Source: an uncultured Eudoraea sp.
GTDB taxonomy: Bacteria; Bacteroidota; Bacteroidia; Flavobacteriales; Flavobacteriaceae
Length of the DNA: 64,000 bases
Assembly (NCBI RefSeq): GCF_947490415.1
Contig: NZ_CANLGX010000003.1
Coordinates: 579,821-643,820 of the forward strand
Direction of reading: 5' to 3'
Below the pieces are notes generated by a model, which was not told the DNA's origin, made no database searches, and was given only the letters and a program-made list of their open reading frames with translations. Below are positions 19,454 to 29,177 of the stretch, piece after piece. Made by a program: the position numbers and the translations under genes. Within the stretch, counting starts at the first letter, position 1, and every line of letters begins with the position of its first letter.

Positions 19454-19489
19454 ATGGAAAACCAATAAATAGGGCTATTGGTTTTCCAT
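19454..19489. terminator. Bidirectional terminator between the 18777 gene and glyA
   Basis: A 14-base perfect inverted repeat (ATGGAAAACCAATA and TATTGGTTTTCCAT) around the 8-base loop AATAGGGC. It lies between two convergent genes and would serve either direction, though a long T-run is absent. Confidence 0.7.
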
Positions 19490-19502
19490 AAAACGGCGTT
19501 TG

Positions 19503-20780
19503 CTATCCATTGTTAAATAACGGAAGGTTTTTCATCAACTTATTAACCTTTTCTTTTACCTTCAAAACGACATCCTCCTCTTCCGGATGAGTAATAACTT
19601 CATCTATTAAGTCTACAATTTTGACCATATCCTGCTCTTTAAGACCTCTGGTAGTTATCGCAGCAGTACCAAATCTAATTCCTGAAGTTATAAAGGGTGA
19701 TTTATCATCAAATGGAACCATATTTTTATTTGCGGTAATATCAGCTTTGACCAGAATGTTTTCAGCATCCTTTCCGGTAATATTTTTATTTCGCAGATCT
19801 ATGAGCATCATATGATTATCGGTACCGCCGGAAATTATGTTATAATCTTTGGCAACAAAAGCTGCAGCCATAGCTGCGGCATTTTTCTTTACCTGCAACA
19901 TATAATGCAAAAATTCATCTGAAAGGGCTTCACCAAAAGCTATTGCCTTGGCTGCTATAATATGCTCTAAAGGCCCTCCCTGGTTACCAGGAAAAACGGC
20001 TAGATTAATCAAGGCAGACATTTTTCTTAAATTTCCGTTTTTCAGCTTAATCCCAAAAGGATTATCAAAATCCTGCCCCATTAAAATTAACCCACCTCTG
20101 GGGCCTCTAAGGGTTTTATGTGTTGTTGTGGTAACAAAATGACAGTGTGGTATGGGATCATTTAATATCCCTTTTGCAATTAGTCCTGCAGGATGTGCAA
20201 TATCTGCCAGTAAAAGTGCATCTACACTATCTGCAATTTCCCTAAATCTTTTAAAATCCATATCCCGGGAATACGCAGAAGCTCCCGCGATAATTAACTT
20301 CGGACGCTCCTTTTTAGCTATTTCCTCTATTTTATCGTAGTTTATCACACCGGTTTCTTCATCTACACCGTAAAACACCGGTCGGTAAAGCTTTCCGGAA
20401 AAATTAACCGGTGAACCGTGAGTAAGATGACCTCCATGTGAAAGATCAAAACCTAAAATTGTATCCCCGGGATTTAAACATGCCTGGTATACCGCTGCAT
20501 TTGCCTGAGAACCCGAATGCGGTTGAACATTTGCGTATTCCGCGCCAAATAATTCTTTAGCCCTGTCTATTGCCAGTTGTTCAATCTTATCAACTACTTC
20601 ACACCCCCCGTAATAGCGCTTTCCGGGATAACCCTCTGCGTATTTGTTGGTTAGAACAGATCCGGCAGCTTCCATAACTTGTGGACTTGTAAAATTTTCA
20701 GAAGCAATAAGCTCTATCCCATTTAATTGCCGTTCTTTTTCCTCGGCAATTAAGTCAAATATTTGATGGTCGCGTTGCAT
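19503..20780 (-). CDS. glyA: Serine hydroxymethyltransferase
   Basis: Cytosolic PLP enzyme converting serine and tetrahydrofolate to glycine and methylene-tetrahydrofolate, the main source of one-carbon units. 425 residues, the family's usual length. Motifs: [10 protein letters not shown] near the N-terminus, [13 protein letters not shown], the Asp-containing [12 protein letters not shown], and the PLP-binding lysine in [15 protein letters not shown]. The end has the GTAAITTRG folate-site segment. Single gene, divergent from fahA across a 112-base gap. Confidence 0.98.
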   Translation of the reverse strand: MQRDHQIFDLIAEEKERQLNGIELIASENFTSPQVMEAAGSVLTNKYAEGYPGKRYYGGCEVVDKIEQLAIDRAKELFGAEYANVQPHSGSQANAAVYQACLNPGDTILGFDLSHGGHLTHGSPVNFSGKLYRPVFYGVDEETGVINYDKIEEIAKKERPKLIIAGASAYSRDMDFKRFREIADSVDALLLADIAHPAGLIAKGILNDPIPHCHFVTTTTHKTLRGPRGGLILMGQDFDNPFGIKLKNGNLRKMSALINLAVFPGNQGGPLEHIIAAKAIAFGEALSDEFLHYMLQVKKNAAAMAAAFVAKDYNIISGGTDNHMMLIDLRNKNITGKDAENILVKADITANKNMVPFDDKSPFITSGIRFGTAAITTRGLKEQDMVKIVDLIDEVITHPEEEDVVLKVKEKVNKLMKNLPLFNNG

Positions 20781-20847
20781 AACAATAATCTTGTGTTAAA
20801 TGAGGCGTAAAAGTACAAATTGCCAGACTTTAATAAGAAGAAAATAA

Positions 20848-20855
20848 TATATTTG
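20848..20855 (+). promoter_or_regulatory. Candidate -7 element of fahA
   Basis: TATATTTG matches TAnnTTTG and lies 37 bases before the fahA ATG. No clear -33 TTTG at the expected distance. Confidence 0.4.
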
Positions 20856-20892
20856 ATCAGGAATTTATCAAACATAAATCAACAATTATATC

Positions 20893-22179
20893 ATGTCATT
20901 AAAAACAAATGATCCATCCAAGCAAACCTGGCTACAAGTAGCCCCTAATTCTGATTTTCCAATTCAGAATATTCCTTTTGGTGTTTTCCTGACAAGGGAT
21001 GATGTCATAACAATTGGTACTAGAATCGGGGATCATGCAATTGATCTTGGAGCACTCCATCAACTGGGTTATTTCAATGGAATTCCGCTTACGGATGATA
21101 TATTCCTTCAGGATACCTTGAACGATTTTATTTCTGATGGTCATAAAACCTGGCGTTTAGTCCGAAATAGGATTAGCGAAATTTTTGACATTAACAACCC
21201 TATTCTAAAAGAAAACCAGGAACACTGCAAAATTGTTTTATTCACAATGGACGAGATAGAAATGCAGCTTCCTGTCCAGATTGGAGATTATACGGATTTT
21301 TATTCAAGTAAAGAGCATGCCACTAATATTGGTAGTATGTTCCGCGACCCTGAAAATGCATTGTTACCAAATTGGTTGCATATTCCAATTGGGTATCATG
21401 GCAGAAGCTCCACAATAATTCCCAGTGGGAATAATATTCGAAGACCAAAGGGACAGACGTTACCTAAAGGGGCTAACAAACCAGAGTTTGGACCTTCTAA
21501 AATGGTTGACTTTGAATTGGAAATGGCCTTTATAACAACAGATGCTAATAAATTAGGAGAATCTATCCCAATTGACGAGGCTGAAAAGTATATTTTTGGA
21601 CTGGTTTTACTAAATGACTGGAGTGCCAGGGACATCCAAAAATGGGAATATGTGCCCCTTGGGCCATTTATGGCAAAGAACTTTGCCTCTTCTATTTCTC
21701 CCTGGATTGTTACACTGGAAGCTCTTGAACCCTTTAGGGTTGAAAGCCCGAAACAAGACCCTAAACCACTACCCTATTTGCAACAAGAGGGAAAAAATAG
21801 CTTTGATATTCATTTAGAAGTTTCAATAACCCCAGAGGAAGGGGTCCCTACAACGATTACCAGATCAAACTTTAAGTATATGTACTGGACTATGGCGCAA
21901 CAGCTGGCACATCATACTTCCAATGGTTGTAAGATACTTAGTGGTGATCTTATGGGCAGTGGTACAATTTCAGGTGCAACCCCTGATTCTTATGGCTCAA
22001 TGCTGGAATTGGCGTGGCAGGGAACAAAGCCTGTTAGCCTGCAGAATGGGGAAAAAAGGACATCAATTCAAGATTTCGACACCGTAACTTTAAAAGGATT
22101 TTGTGAAAAAGATGGTGTGCGCATTGGGTTTGGTACGGTAGAGACAAAATTGCTTCCTGCACTAAAAGATAATCTCTAA
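20893..22179 (+). CDS. fahA: Fumarylacetoacetase
   Basis: Last enzyme of tyrosine/homogentisate breakdown: hydrolyses fumarylacetoacetate to fumarate and acetoacetate. 428 residues, with an N-terminal SH3-like domain (NIPFGVFLTR) and the C-terminal metal-binding FAH fold: DFYSSKEHATNIG, PIGYHGRSSTI, DFELEMAFI (metal Glu/Asp), NDWSARDIQKWEY and GDLMGSGTISG. The tyrosine-pathway partners (hmgA, hppD) are not in this window. A short AT-rich hairpin follows. Confidence 0.97.
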   Translation: MSLKTNDPSKQTWLQVAPNSDFPIQNIPFGVFLTRDDVITIGTRIGDHAIDLGALHQLGYFNGIPLTDDIFLQDTLNDFISDGHKTWRLVRNRISEIFDINNPILKENQEHCKIVLFTMDEIEMQLPVQIGDYTDFYSSKEHATNIGSMFRDPENALLPNWLHIPIGYHGRSSTIIPSGNNIRRPKGQTLPKGANKPEFGPSKMVDFELEMAFITTDANKLGESIPIDEAEKYIFGLVLLNDWSARDIQKWEYVPLGPFMAKNFASSISPWIVTLEALEPFRVESPKQDPKPLPYLQQEGKNSFDIHLEVSITPEEGVPTTITRSNFKYMYWTMAQQLAHHTSNGCKILSGDLMGSGTISGATPDSYGSMLELAWQGTKPVSLQNGEKRTSIQDFDTVTLKGFCEKDGVRIGFGTVETKLLPALKDNL

Positions 22180-22215
22180 ATTCAGAATATTAAAAGATCA
22201 TTTTACCGAATATAT

Positions 22216-22234
22216 ACGATATAATATCGTTTTT
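22216..22234 (+). terminator. Possible terminator of fahA
   Basis: ACGATAT and ATATCGT with a one-base centre, followed by a T-run. AT-rich and short, so a moderate call. Confidence 0.45.
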
Positions 22235-22302
22235 CGTTATGAGTTATATGTGTTTTGGCACAGCTATTGAAAACTGCTGTTAAAACCCTTAAATATAATA
22301 TC

Positions 22303-23490
22303 ATGAAAAAAACGATACTCTTTACAACAATTTTGGTTCTTTTAATAGCATGCGGAGGTGTTAAAAAAACCCAGGAGGCCATAAATACTGGTAATTATTC
22401 CGCTGCCATAAATAAGTCTATTAGAAATCTGGCCGATAATAAAACTAAAAAAGGCAACCAACCCTATGTGTTGCTTCTGGAAGAAGCCTTCAAAAAATAT
22501 ACGCAAAGGGAATTAGAAAATATTGCATACTTAAAAAAAGAAGGTAACCCTGCCAATTACAACGCGATATTTAATGGCTATAGCCGCTTGAAAAATGTTC
22601 AGCAGCAAATAAAACCACTTCTACCCCTGCAGGTATATGAGGAAGACCGGAATGCCAGATTTTCTTTTACCAATTACGATAATGAGATCCTTGTAGCAAA
22701 AGACAATTTATCTGATTATTTATATGATAACGCTTCAGAGTTGTTACAGAATGCAAAATACAAGGAGGACTATAGAAATGCTTATAGGGATTTTGAATAT
22801 CTGAATGAATTAAGTCCTGGATTTGCTGATAGCAGAGAAAAAATGGACGAGGCCTATATGAAAGGGTTGGACTATGTTAAAGTAAACATGGTTAATGATA
22901 CAGAGCAAATAGTGCCTGAGCGTTTAGAAGAAGAGCTTTTGAACTTCAACACTTACGGATTAAACGACCAATGGACACAGTATCATACCAATCCGCTGGC
23001 TGAAGTAGACTATGACTATGAAATGGAAGTCGCCTTCAGAGCCATTAACATATCTCCTGAACAAATCCAGGAAAAACAAATTATTAAGGAAAGACAGATT
23101 AAAGACGGAGTTGAAGTACTTGTTGATGCAGATGGCAGAGTAGTAAAAGACAGTCTGGGTAATGAAATAAAGGTGGATAGATTCAGGACGGTAAGTTGCA
23201 ATTTCTATCAGTTTACCCAGCATAAATCGGCGCAAGTTACCGGTAATGTAAGTTATATAGATTTGCAAAGAAAACAACAACTCAATTCATACCCTATTAG
23301 CAGTGAATTTGTATTTGAGCATGTTTATGCAAATTATAACGGTGATAAAAGAGCGCTTGATAACGATCTTGTCCCGCTATTAGAAAGAGTTGCGGTACCA
23401 TTTCCTTCCAATGAGCAAATGGTTTACGATGCCGGGGAGGATTTAAAATCAAGATTGAAGGACATCGTGGTAAGACACAAGTTTAATTAA
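22303..23490 (+). CDS. Lipoprotein of unknown function with TPR-like N-terminal half
   Basis: The ATG at 22303 gives a 395-residue lipoprotein (lipobox IACG at about residues 12-15); a longer frame from 22255 would hide the signal peptide. The N-terminal half is helical with repeat-like units (AINTGNYSAAINKSIRNLAD, AKYKEDYRNAYRDFEYLNELSPGFADSREKMDEAY), as in tetratricopeptide proteins. The C-terminal half is beta-rich with an apparent acidic loop (DADGRVVKDSLGNEI). Envelope-located; family not recognised. It is followed directly by a strong terminator. Confidence 0.8.
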   Translation: MKKTILFTTILVLLIACGGVKKTQEAINTGNYSAAINKSIRNLADNKTKKGNQPYVLLLEEAFKKYTQRELENIAYLKKEGNPANYNAIFNGYSRLKNVQQQIKPLLPLQVYEEDRNARFSFTNYDNEILVAKDNLSDYLYDNASELLQNAKYKEDYRNAYRDFEYLNELSPGFADSREKMDEAYMKGLDYVKVNMVNDTEQIVPERLEEELLNFNTYGLNDQWTQYHTNPLAEVDYDYEMEVAFRAINISPEQIQEKQIIKERQIKDGVEVLVDADGRVVKDSLGNEIKVDRFRTVSCNFYQFTQHKSAQVTGNVSYIDLQRKQQLNSYPISSEFVFEHVYANYNGDKRALDNDLVPLLERVAVPFPSNEQMVYDAGEDLKSRLKDIVVRHKFN

Positions 23491-23496
23491 AATCAG

Positions 23497-23521
23497 AACC
23501 CCGAAATTTCGGGGTTTTTTT
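23497..23521 (+). terminator. Intrinsic terminator after the 22303 gene
   Basis: AACCCCGAAA pairs with TTTCGGGGTT without a long loop (palindromic), followed by six T. GC-rich stem, textbook form. It also abuts the stop of the convergent ytxJ gene. Confidence 0.88.
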
Positions 23522-23915
23522 ATATATAGCTTGATAAATTCAGTGATGTAATTCCCCCATGAGATTCATGAGCTACAGCAAAACCGTTTTTTATTATTAA
23601 AACCTGAGGTGATTGGTGGTATACCTGAAATTTTTTTGCAACTTCATTAGAAACTTCCCTGTATCTGTGCAAATCCAAAAAATACAAATCAGCCTGATTT
23701 CCCTCTAGGGAATATGAATTCCTGAAAGATCTGAGAACCATACTGCTGATACCACAGGAAGTGGAGTGTTTAAAAATAATCTGAGGCCTTTTAGAAGAGT
23801 TTTGTTTAATCTCAATAAGCTGATCCACAGATGTTAAAGGTATCCATGCTATTTTATCCTTTTGTTCCTCAGGGTTTACATTTTTACTACTGAACAAGTT
23901 ATTAAATACTCCCAT
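23520..23915 (-). CDS. ytxJ: Monothiol bacilliredoxin YtxJ
   Basis: A 131-residue thioredoxin-fold protein of the YtxJ/DUF2847 family, linked to bacillithiol-dependent redox control and removal of mixed disulphides from proteins. The FKHSTSCGISS segment holds the single active cysteine, Cys54, followed by CGIS instead of CxxC. VYHQSPQVLII supplies the cis-proline loop. No signal peptide, so cytosolic. Convergent with the 22303 gene and divergent from clpB. Use of bacillithiol by this organism is inferred. Confidence 0.9.
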   Translation of the reverse strand: MGVFNNLFSSKNVNPEEQKDKIAWIPLTSVDQLIEIKQNSSKRPQIIFKHSTSCGISSMVLRSFRNSYSLEGNQADLYFLDLHRYREVSNEVAKKFQVYHQSPQVLIIKNGFAVAHESHGGITSLNLSSYI

Positions 23916-24078
23916 TTTTCTTTTAAAGCTAATTAGTCGATTTTTTTATTTCCATACAATCTGTCGAAATGTCCTGCGAAAAGATGATTTTTCCGACATT
24001 TTGTCTGTTTATTCTTCGTGGTAAGATTGTTGTCCTTTATAATTCAAAATTAAACATTAACGGCAAAAAACATATATA

Positions 24079-26679
24079 ATGAACATTAATAATTTTACCA
24101 TAAAATCTCAGGAAGTCATACAGCATGCGCAAATACTTGCACAGAGTATGGAAAATCCGCAAATTGAAAATGAACATATTTATAAAGCAATCGTGGAGAT
24201 TGATGAGAATGTACTCCCGTTTGTCTTAAAAAAATTAAATATTAATATCTCTCTGGTAAACCAAATACTTGAAAAAGATCTGGAAAGTTTACCAAAGGTC
24301 TCTGGAGGAGAAATACTCTTTTCTAAAGAAGCGGGTAAAACATTGAATGAAGCTAACGTTATTGCAAGAAAGATGGAGGATGAATATGTTTCCATCGAAC
24401 ATCTAATAGTTGCTCTTTTTAAATCTAATAGTAAAATTTCAAAAATATTAAAGGATCAGGGTATTCAGGAAAAAGATCTTTTGGCCGCGATTGAAGAATT
24501 GCGAAAAGGAGGTAAAGTTACTTCGCAAAGCGCCGAAGAAACTTATAATTCATTGAATAAATATGCGAGAAACCTGAATGACCTCGCAGATAAAGGTAAA
24601 CTGGATCCTGTTATTGGACGTGATGAGGAAATAAGAAGAATACTTCAAATTCTTTCCAGGCGAACCAAGAATAACCCTATGTTGGTTGGGGAACCAGGAA
24701 CTGGTAAAACTGCAATAGCAGAAGGACTTGCCCATAGAATTGTCCAAGGGGATATCCCGGAAAACTTAAAAGATAAAGTTATTTATTCCCTGGATATGGG
24801 GGCGCTTATAGCAGGTGCAAAATATAAAGGAGAATTTGAGGAACGGCTAAAATCAGTTATTAAAGAGGTGACCAGTTCAGATGGCAATATTGTACTCTTT
24901 ATCGACGAAATACACACCCTTGTTGGTGCCGGTGGTGGTCAGGGAGCAATGGATGCGGCAAATATTCTAAAACCCGCTTTGGCAAGAGGAGATTTACGCG
25001 CTATTGGTGCCACAACATTGGATGAATATCAAAAATACTTCGAAAAAGATAAAGCACTCGAGCGAAGGTTTCAAAAAGTTACGGTAAACGAACCTGATAC
25101 GGAAAGTGCAATTTCAATATTACGTGGTATTAAGGAAAAATATGAGGCACACCATAAAGTAAGAATTATGGACGAAGCTGTTATTTCTGCAGTCGAATTA
25201 TCACAGCGATATATTACCAATAGATTTTTGCCGGATAAAGCTATTGACTTAATGGATGAAGCCGCGGCTAAACTTCGAATGGAGATAAATTCCAAACCAG
25301 AAGAATTGGATGTACTGGACAGAAAGATCATGCAATTGGAGATTGAAATTGAAGCAATCAAAAGAGAAGATGATCAGGCTAAACTTAAAGTACTTAATGT
25401 AGATCTGGCCAATATCAAAGAAGATAGAAATGAAATTTTTGCTAAGTGGGAAAGCGAAAAAACGGTAATTGATAATATCCAAAAAACAAAACTGGATATT
25501 GAAAATTTCAAACAAGAGGCTGAAAGGGCAGAGCGAAATGGGGACTACGGTAAAGTAGCGGAATTGCGATATGGAAAAATAAAAGAAGCTCATGCGCGCT
25601 TAGAATCACTTCAAAAGGATCTTAGCAATGAACAGAAAAAAGGAACCCTTATCAAAGAAGAAGTAACTACCGAAGATATTGCAGAGGTGGTCGCTAAATG
25701 GACGGGTATTCCAGTTAAAAAGATGTTACAAAGTGAACGCGAAAAACTATTAAAGCTGGAAGATGTGTTACACAAGCGTGTTGTTGGGCAGGAAGAGGCC
25801 ATTCAGGCCGTATCTGATGCTATCAGAAGAAGCAGAGCAGGTTTGCAGGACACCAAACGCCCTATCGGCTCATTCTTATTCCTCGGCACCACCGGGGTTG
25901 GAAAAACCGAATTGGCAAAAACTTTAGCAGCTTATCTGTTTGATGATGAAAATGCACTTACCAGAATTGATATGAGCGAATATCAGGAGCGTCACTCAGT
26001 AAGTAGATTGATAGGGGCTCCTCCGGGGTATATCGGTTACGATGAAGGTGGTCAACTTACCGAAGCCGTGCGCCGTAAACCCTATTCTGTGATACTTTTA
26101 GATGAGATAGAAAAAGCACATCCGGATACATTTAATATCCTATTGCAAGTACTGGATGAAGGAAGGCTTACAGACAACAAGGGAAGAGTTGCTGATTTCA
26201 AAAATACTATAATCATAATGACCAGTAATATGGGCAGCCATATTATTCAGGAGAAATTTGAGGTCTTGGACGACATATATTCGGCAATGGAGTCTGCCCG
26301 AATTGAGGTTATGGGACTTCTTAGAAAAACTATTCGACCTGAATTCCTTAACAGAATAGATGATATTATTATGTTTACTCCCCTTAACAAAGAGGATATT
26401 ACACAGATTGTTAAACTGCAACTGGATCAGCTTAAAAAAATGCTCTCTAAGCAACATATCACAATTGATGCAACAGATGAAGCCATTGCTTACCTTGCAC
26501 AACGTGGTTATGACCCACAATACGGGGCCAGGCCAATAAAAAGAGTGATTCAGAAAGAGGTGTTAAACAGCCTCTCAAAAGAATTACTCAGCGGTAAAGT
26601 TAAGGCAGATAGTGTTGTGCTAATAGATTCTTTTAATGATGGTCTGGTTTTTAGAAATCAAAGTGAATTAGTTAATTAA
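24079..26679 (+). CDS. clpB: ATP-dependent disaggregase ClpB
   Basis: Hexameric AAA+ chaperone that, with DnaK, rescues aggregated proteins in the cytosol. 866 residues, standard for ClpB. It has the N-terminal Clp repeat domain (1-150), NBD1 with Walker A GEPGTGKT, a coiled-coil middle domain (about 405-525) that distinguishes ClpB from ClpA/C, NBD2 with GTTGVGKT, and the sensor-2 GARPIKR near the end. The first NBD2 residue after G is Thr rather than the common Pro. No CIRCE element was seen upstream. It has its own terminator. Confidence 0.98.
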   Translation: MNINNFTIKSQEVIQHAQILAQSMENPQIENEHIYKAIVEIDENVLPFVLKKLNINISLVNQILEKDLESLPKVSGGEILFSKEAGKTLNEANVIARKMEDEYVSIEHLIVALFKSNSKISKILKDQGIQEKDLLAAIEELRKGGKVTSQSAEETYNSLNKYARNLNDLADKGKLDPVIGRDEEIRRILQILSRRTKNNPMLVGEPGTGKTAIAEGLAHRIVQGDIPENLKDKVIYSLDMGALIAGAKYKGEFEERLKSVIKEVTSSDGNIVLFIDEIHTLVGAGGGQGAMDAANILKPALARGDLRAIGATTLDEYQKYFEKDKALERRFQKVTVNEPDTESAISILRGIKEKYEAHHKVRIMDEAVISAVELSQRYITNRFLPDKAIDLMDEAAAKLRMEINSKPEELDVLDRKIMQLEIEIEAIKREDDQAKLKVLNVDLANIKEDRNEIFAKWESEKTVIDNIQKTKLDIENFKQEAERAERNGDYGKVAELRYGKIKEAHARLESLQKDLSNEQKKGTLIKEEVTTEDIAEVVAKWTGIPVKKMLQSEREKLLKLEDVLHKRVVGQEEAIQAVSDAIRRSRAGLQDTKRPIGSFLFLGTTGVGKTELAKTLAAYLFDDENALTRIDMSEYQERHSVSRLIGAPPGYIGYDEGGQLTEAVRRKPYSVILLDEIEKAHPDTFNILLQVLDEGRLTDNKGRVADFKNTIIIMTSNMGSHIIQEKFEVLDDIYSAMESARIEVMGLLRKTIRPEFLNRIDDIIMFTPLNKEDITQIVKLQLDQLKKMLSKQHITIDATDEAIAYLAQRGYDPQYGARPIKRVIQKEVLNSLSKELLSGKVKADSVVLIDSFNDGLVFRNQSELVN

Positions 26680-26699
26680 TCCTGTTAATAATTGAAAAG

Positions 26700-26741
26700 T
26701 GTACCCTTCCGATTTACATCGGCATAGGGTACATTTTTTTT
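26700..26741 (+). terminator. Intrinsic terminator of clpB
   Basis: TGTACCCT at 26700-26707 pairs with AGGGTACA at 26726-26733, with an inner CCGAT/ATCGG stem, and is followed by eight T. Confidence 0.88.
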
Positions 26742-26756
26742 ATGCATTAAAATACC

Positions 26757-26783
26757 ATACAGTATATAGATTTTTTATCTTCG
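26757..26783 (+). promoter_or_regulatory. Palindrome and -7-like element before the TetR gene
   Basis: ATACAGTAT at 26757-26765 is a perfect 9-base palindrome, and TATCTTCG at 26776-26783 is one mismatch from TAnnTTTG. The palindrome lies between the -33 and -7 positions, a common place for a TetR autorepression site. Confidence 0.42.
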
Positions 26784-26800
26784 TACAAAATAGAAGACCC

Positions 26801-27397
26801 ATGCCAACTAAAGCTGAAAGAACTACTGCATATATTATTGAAACTGTAGCCCCTATCTTCAATAAGCATGGCTATGTGGGAACCAGCATGAATGACCTTA
26901 CTGAAGCAACCGGTCTTACAAAGGGAGCGTTATATGGTAATTTTGAAAATAAAGAGGCCCTTGCCATTGCCGCTTTTGAATATAACAGCAAACAACTTCT
27001 GAAGGCCATTGATGATAAGTTGAATGTCGAAGGTACAGCCCTGGAAAAACTATTTTCCCTTACTGATTTTTATCGCCATTATGACTCTTTCACAGCAAGC
27101 ATGGGAGGTTGTCCCGTTTTAAATGTGGGTGTAGATGCCAAATATAACAATGCTATTTTAAAGGCAGCAGCGAATGAAACAATACGAACAATTGAAGGGA
27201 AAATTGCTTTGGTTCTGGAAAATGGGGTAAAGAACAATGAGTTGAAACTTCCTGTTACCCCTTTGCAATTTGCAAAACAATTATACACAATGATTCAAGG
27301 AGCTACAGCCATGGCAACAATTACAGGTGACAGGAAATATCTTATTAATACCATCGCGTACCTTGATGTTCTGGTTAAAAAAGAAATCAAAAAATAG
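26801..27397 (+). CDS. TetR/AcrR-family transcription regulator
   Basis: The ATG at 26801 (MPTKAERT) gives 198 residues; upstream in-frame extension is unlikely as it runs through the clpB terminator. The N-terminal helix-turn-helix reads SMNDLTEATGLTKGALYGNFENKEAL, typical of TetR. The C-terminal ligand domain is helical, with the MGGCPVLNVG segment (a possible cysteine sensor) that is common in TetR proteins of this type. No obvious target operon is divergent from it: clpB is upstream and the PorP-like gene is convergent. Autoregulation by the 26757 palindrome is an inference. Confidence 0.92.
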   Translation: MPTKAERTTAYIIETVAPIFNKHGYVGTSMNDLTEATGLTKGALYGNFENKEALAIAAFEYNSKQLLKAIDDKLNVEGTALEKLFSLTDFYRHYDSFTASMGGCPVLNVGVDAKYNNAILKAAANETIRTIEGKIALVLENGVKNNELKLPVTPLQFAKQLYTMIQGATAMATITGDRKYLINTIAYLDVLVKKEIKK

Positions 27398-27401
27398 CTA
27401 T

Positions 27402-29084
27402 TTACTTACCTATAACTCTATAAATCCAGGTTTTACCGTCGTAACGCCCTCCATATTTAGAATCCCTTGCATTTCTTGCTTCCTGCATAGAATCATACCT
27501 TTTTAAATATACATAGTTATATTTATTCTTCGCACGATAGAATGATTTAGGCTGTAACCCTTCAGCCGACAACTTCTTGACAAAAGCTTCGAAGTATTTT
27601 TTGGTGCCAAAGACGTTAGCTATTAAATAATAACCGGGTTCTAAGCCCTCCTCAGAAGCCACTTCCTCGTATACTTCACCTTTTTTCAATACTACTACTT
27701 CTTCTATAGCTTTTTCTTCTTCAAGCGCATTAATAGAATCCTGCATATTCTTTTCCCTAAGTTTTCTGGCCTCTGCCAATGCTTCTGCTTGTTTAACAGC
27801 ATTTAGGGAGTCTATCCTGCTTTTCTCCTGACCCGCTTTTATGGCAGCAATCGCGATTGCCTCTTTAGCCATCCTGATGGAGTCTTTTCTTTTGGTTTCT
27901 GCCAGTTCTTGGGCTTTTGCCAATTCAATTTGTTGGTTTACGAGTGCAATTGAGTCTTTTCTTTTTGTTTCTGCCAGTTCTTGGGCTTTTGCCAATTCAA
28001 TTTGCTGGCGTACAATGGCAATTGAATCTTTACTTTTCTGATTCTGAAGTTGTTCCAGCGCTAATATTTCTGCTGCCTTAACAGCCGCCAGAGAATCTTG
28101 TTTTCTTTGGGCTTCCAACACTGCTAATTCTTCGTTTATCTGTTGCTGTTCTGTCTCCAAATCTTCTAACTCCTCAACTTCAAAGACTTGTTGCCCAAAA
28201 CTAAAGGCGGTCACAATTTCAAAACTCGGGTCCTCACCTTTAATATCAGCACTGGTTCCAAATTCAACCAAAGCCCCAAGGGAAAGTTTTTTAAAGAAGT
28301 GTCCCCCTATTCCGGTTGAGATGCCGTAAAAATTATTATATCCCACTTGAGCCCAGAATTTTGGTGTAGAAAAAAAGGTGTTCAATCCTATTTGATTATC
28401 AAAATCAGGCAAACGCTTATAGTAAAGAGTTGGTCTTATATAAGATGTGGAGGAATCACCAAAAATAGTTACAGGGAAATCATAACTGGCCAGACCCATA
28501 TAAATTAAACCCGTAGCACTGGCATTACCTTCATTGGTTGTAAGGTTTCGATCCAACAAATTTTCCATAGCGATACCAAAACTAAAAGCGTTCAACTGAA
28601 GTTTAACAGCAGGTGCTATTTGAAGAATAAAGTTGCTTTTTTCTTCAAATATTGGCAAACCCGGATCCATAATAAACTCCTCGGCCAGTTTTCGCTGGTA
28701 ACCAATGGCATTTATCCCCAGGGTTATTTGGGCTTTGGAATTCAATACAAAATTATATGCATAATTCAATACTCCTCCTGTATTGACAAAAACACCTGTA
28801 TTATGTTGAAGAAACCCTCCTCCAATGGCAGATTCTTCGTTAAGTTTTCTGGAATAATTTAAAAATAAGGTTGTGGGGCTACTATCCATAGTTTGCCATT
28901 GCCATCTGGTCCACAATGCTACTGATTGCGGATTATTCCTGTCCAATGAAAATACCGGACTTAACAGACTACTGTTAAATTCTGTAAGGTTATGCTGTCG
29001 GAAATCATATGGTAATTCCGGCTCCTGAGATTTTACAGATAGCACGGTCAAAACCATAAAAAAGAACAGTGCTTTTTTCAACAT
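27402..29084 (-). CDS. PorP/SprF-like membrane protein fused to a coiled coil and a SPOR-like domain
   Basis: A 560-residue protein with a signal peptide (about 1-19). Residues about 20-300 are a PorP/SprF-type outer-membrane barrel with the family's opening pattern (QEPELPYDFRQHNLTEFNSSLLSP) and repeated beta-strand segments; such proteins serve type IX secretion and gliding surface attachment. Residues about 300-475 form a highly charged coiled coil with tandem repeats (AKAQELAETKRKDSI). The C-terminal about 80 residues (YYLIANVFGTKKYFEAFVKKL...YVYLKRY) resemble a SPOR peptidoglycan-binding domain. Together this suggests a barrel tethered to the cell wall. SPOR identity is my inference. Confidence 0.8.
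   Translation of the reverse strand: MLKKALFFFMVLTVLSVKSQEPELPYDFRQHNLTEFNSSLLSPVFSLDRNNPQSVALWTRWQWQTMDSSPTTLFLNYSRKLNEESAIGGGFLQHNTGVFVNTGGVLNYAYNFVLNSKAQITLGINAIGYQRKLAEEFIMDPGLPIFEEKSNFILQIAPAVKLQLNAFSFGIAMENLLDRNLTTNEGNASATGLIYMGLASYDFPVTIFGDSSTSYIRPTLYYKRLPDFDNQIGLNTFFSTPKFWAQVGYNNFYGISTGIGGHFFKKLSLGALVEFGTSADIKGEDPSFEIVTAFSFGQQVFEVEELEDLETEQQQINEELAVLEAQRKQDSLAAVKAAEILALEQLQNQKSKDSIAIVRQQIELAKAQELAETKRKDSIALVNQQIELAKAQELAETKRKDSIRMAKEAIAIAAIKAGQEKSRIDSLNAVKQAEALAEARKLREKNMQDSINALEEEKAIEEVVVLKKGEVYEEVASEEGLEPGYYLIANVFGTKKYFEAFVKKLSAEGLQPKSFYRAKNKYNYVYLKRYDSMQEARNARDSKYGGRYDGKTWIYRVIGK
27880..28023 (-). repeat. Two tandem 72-base repeats in the PorP-like gene
   Basis: Units 27880-27951 and 27952-28023 encode nearly identical 24-residue blocks with the core QQIELAKAQELAETKR (residues about 355-402). 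They lie in the coiled-coil linker. The near-identity at DNA level points to recent duplication and possible length variation. Confidence 0.85.
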
Positions 29085-29177
29085 AACTAAAGAAAAAACA
29101 AAGGGTTAAACATACTAATTTTAACGAAATTCAGTTACATTTAAGCATACCATTAAAGTTAAATAAACTAATCCAGT

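Noticed and set aside
22960-23280. A 106-residue frame antisense to the 22303 lipoprotein gene.
   Set aside because: No motif, and the sense frame is supported by a lipobox and flanking terminator.
25249-26520. Several 90-126-residue frames on the minus strand inside clpB.
   Set aside because: clpB is certain across this stretch, and the antisense frames have hydrophobic, biased composition typical of shadows.
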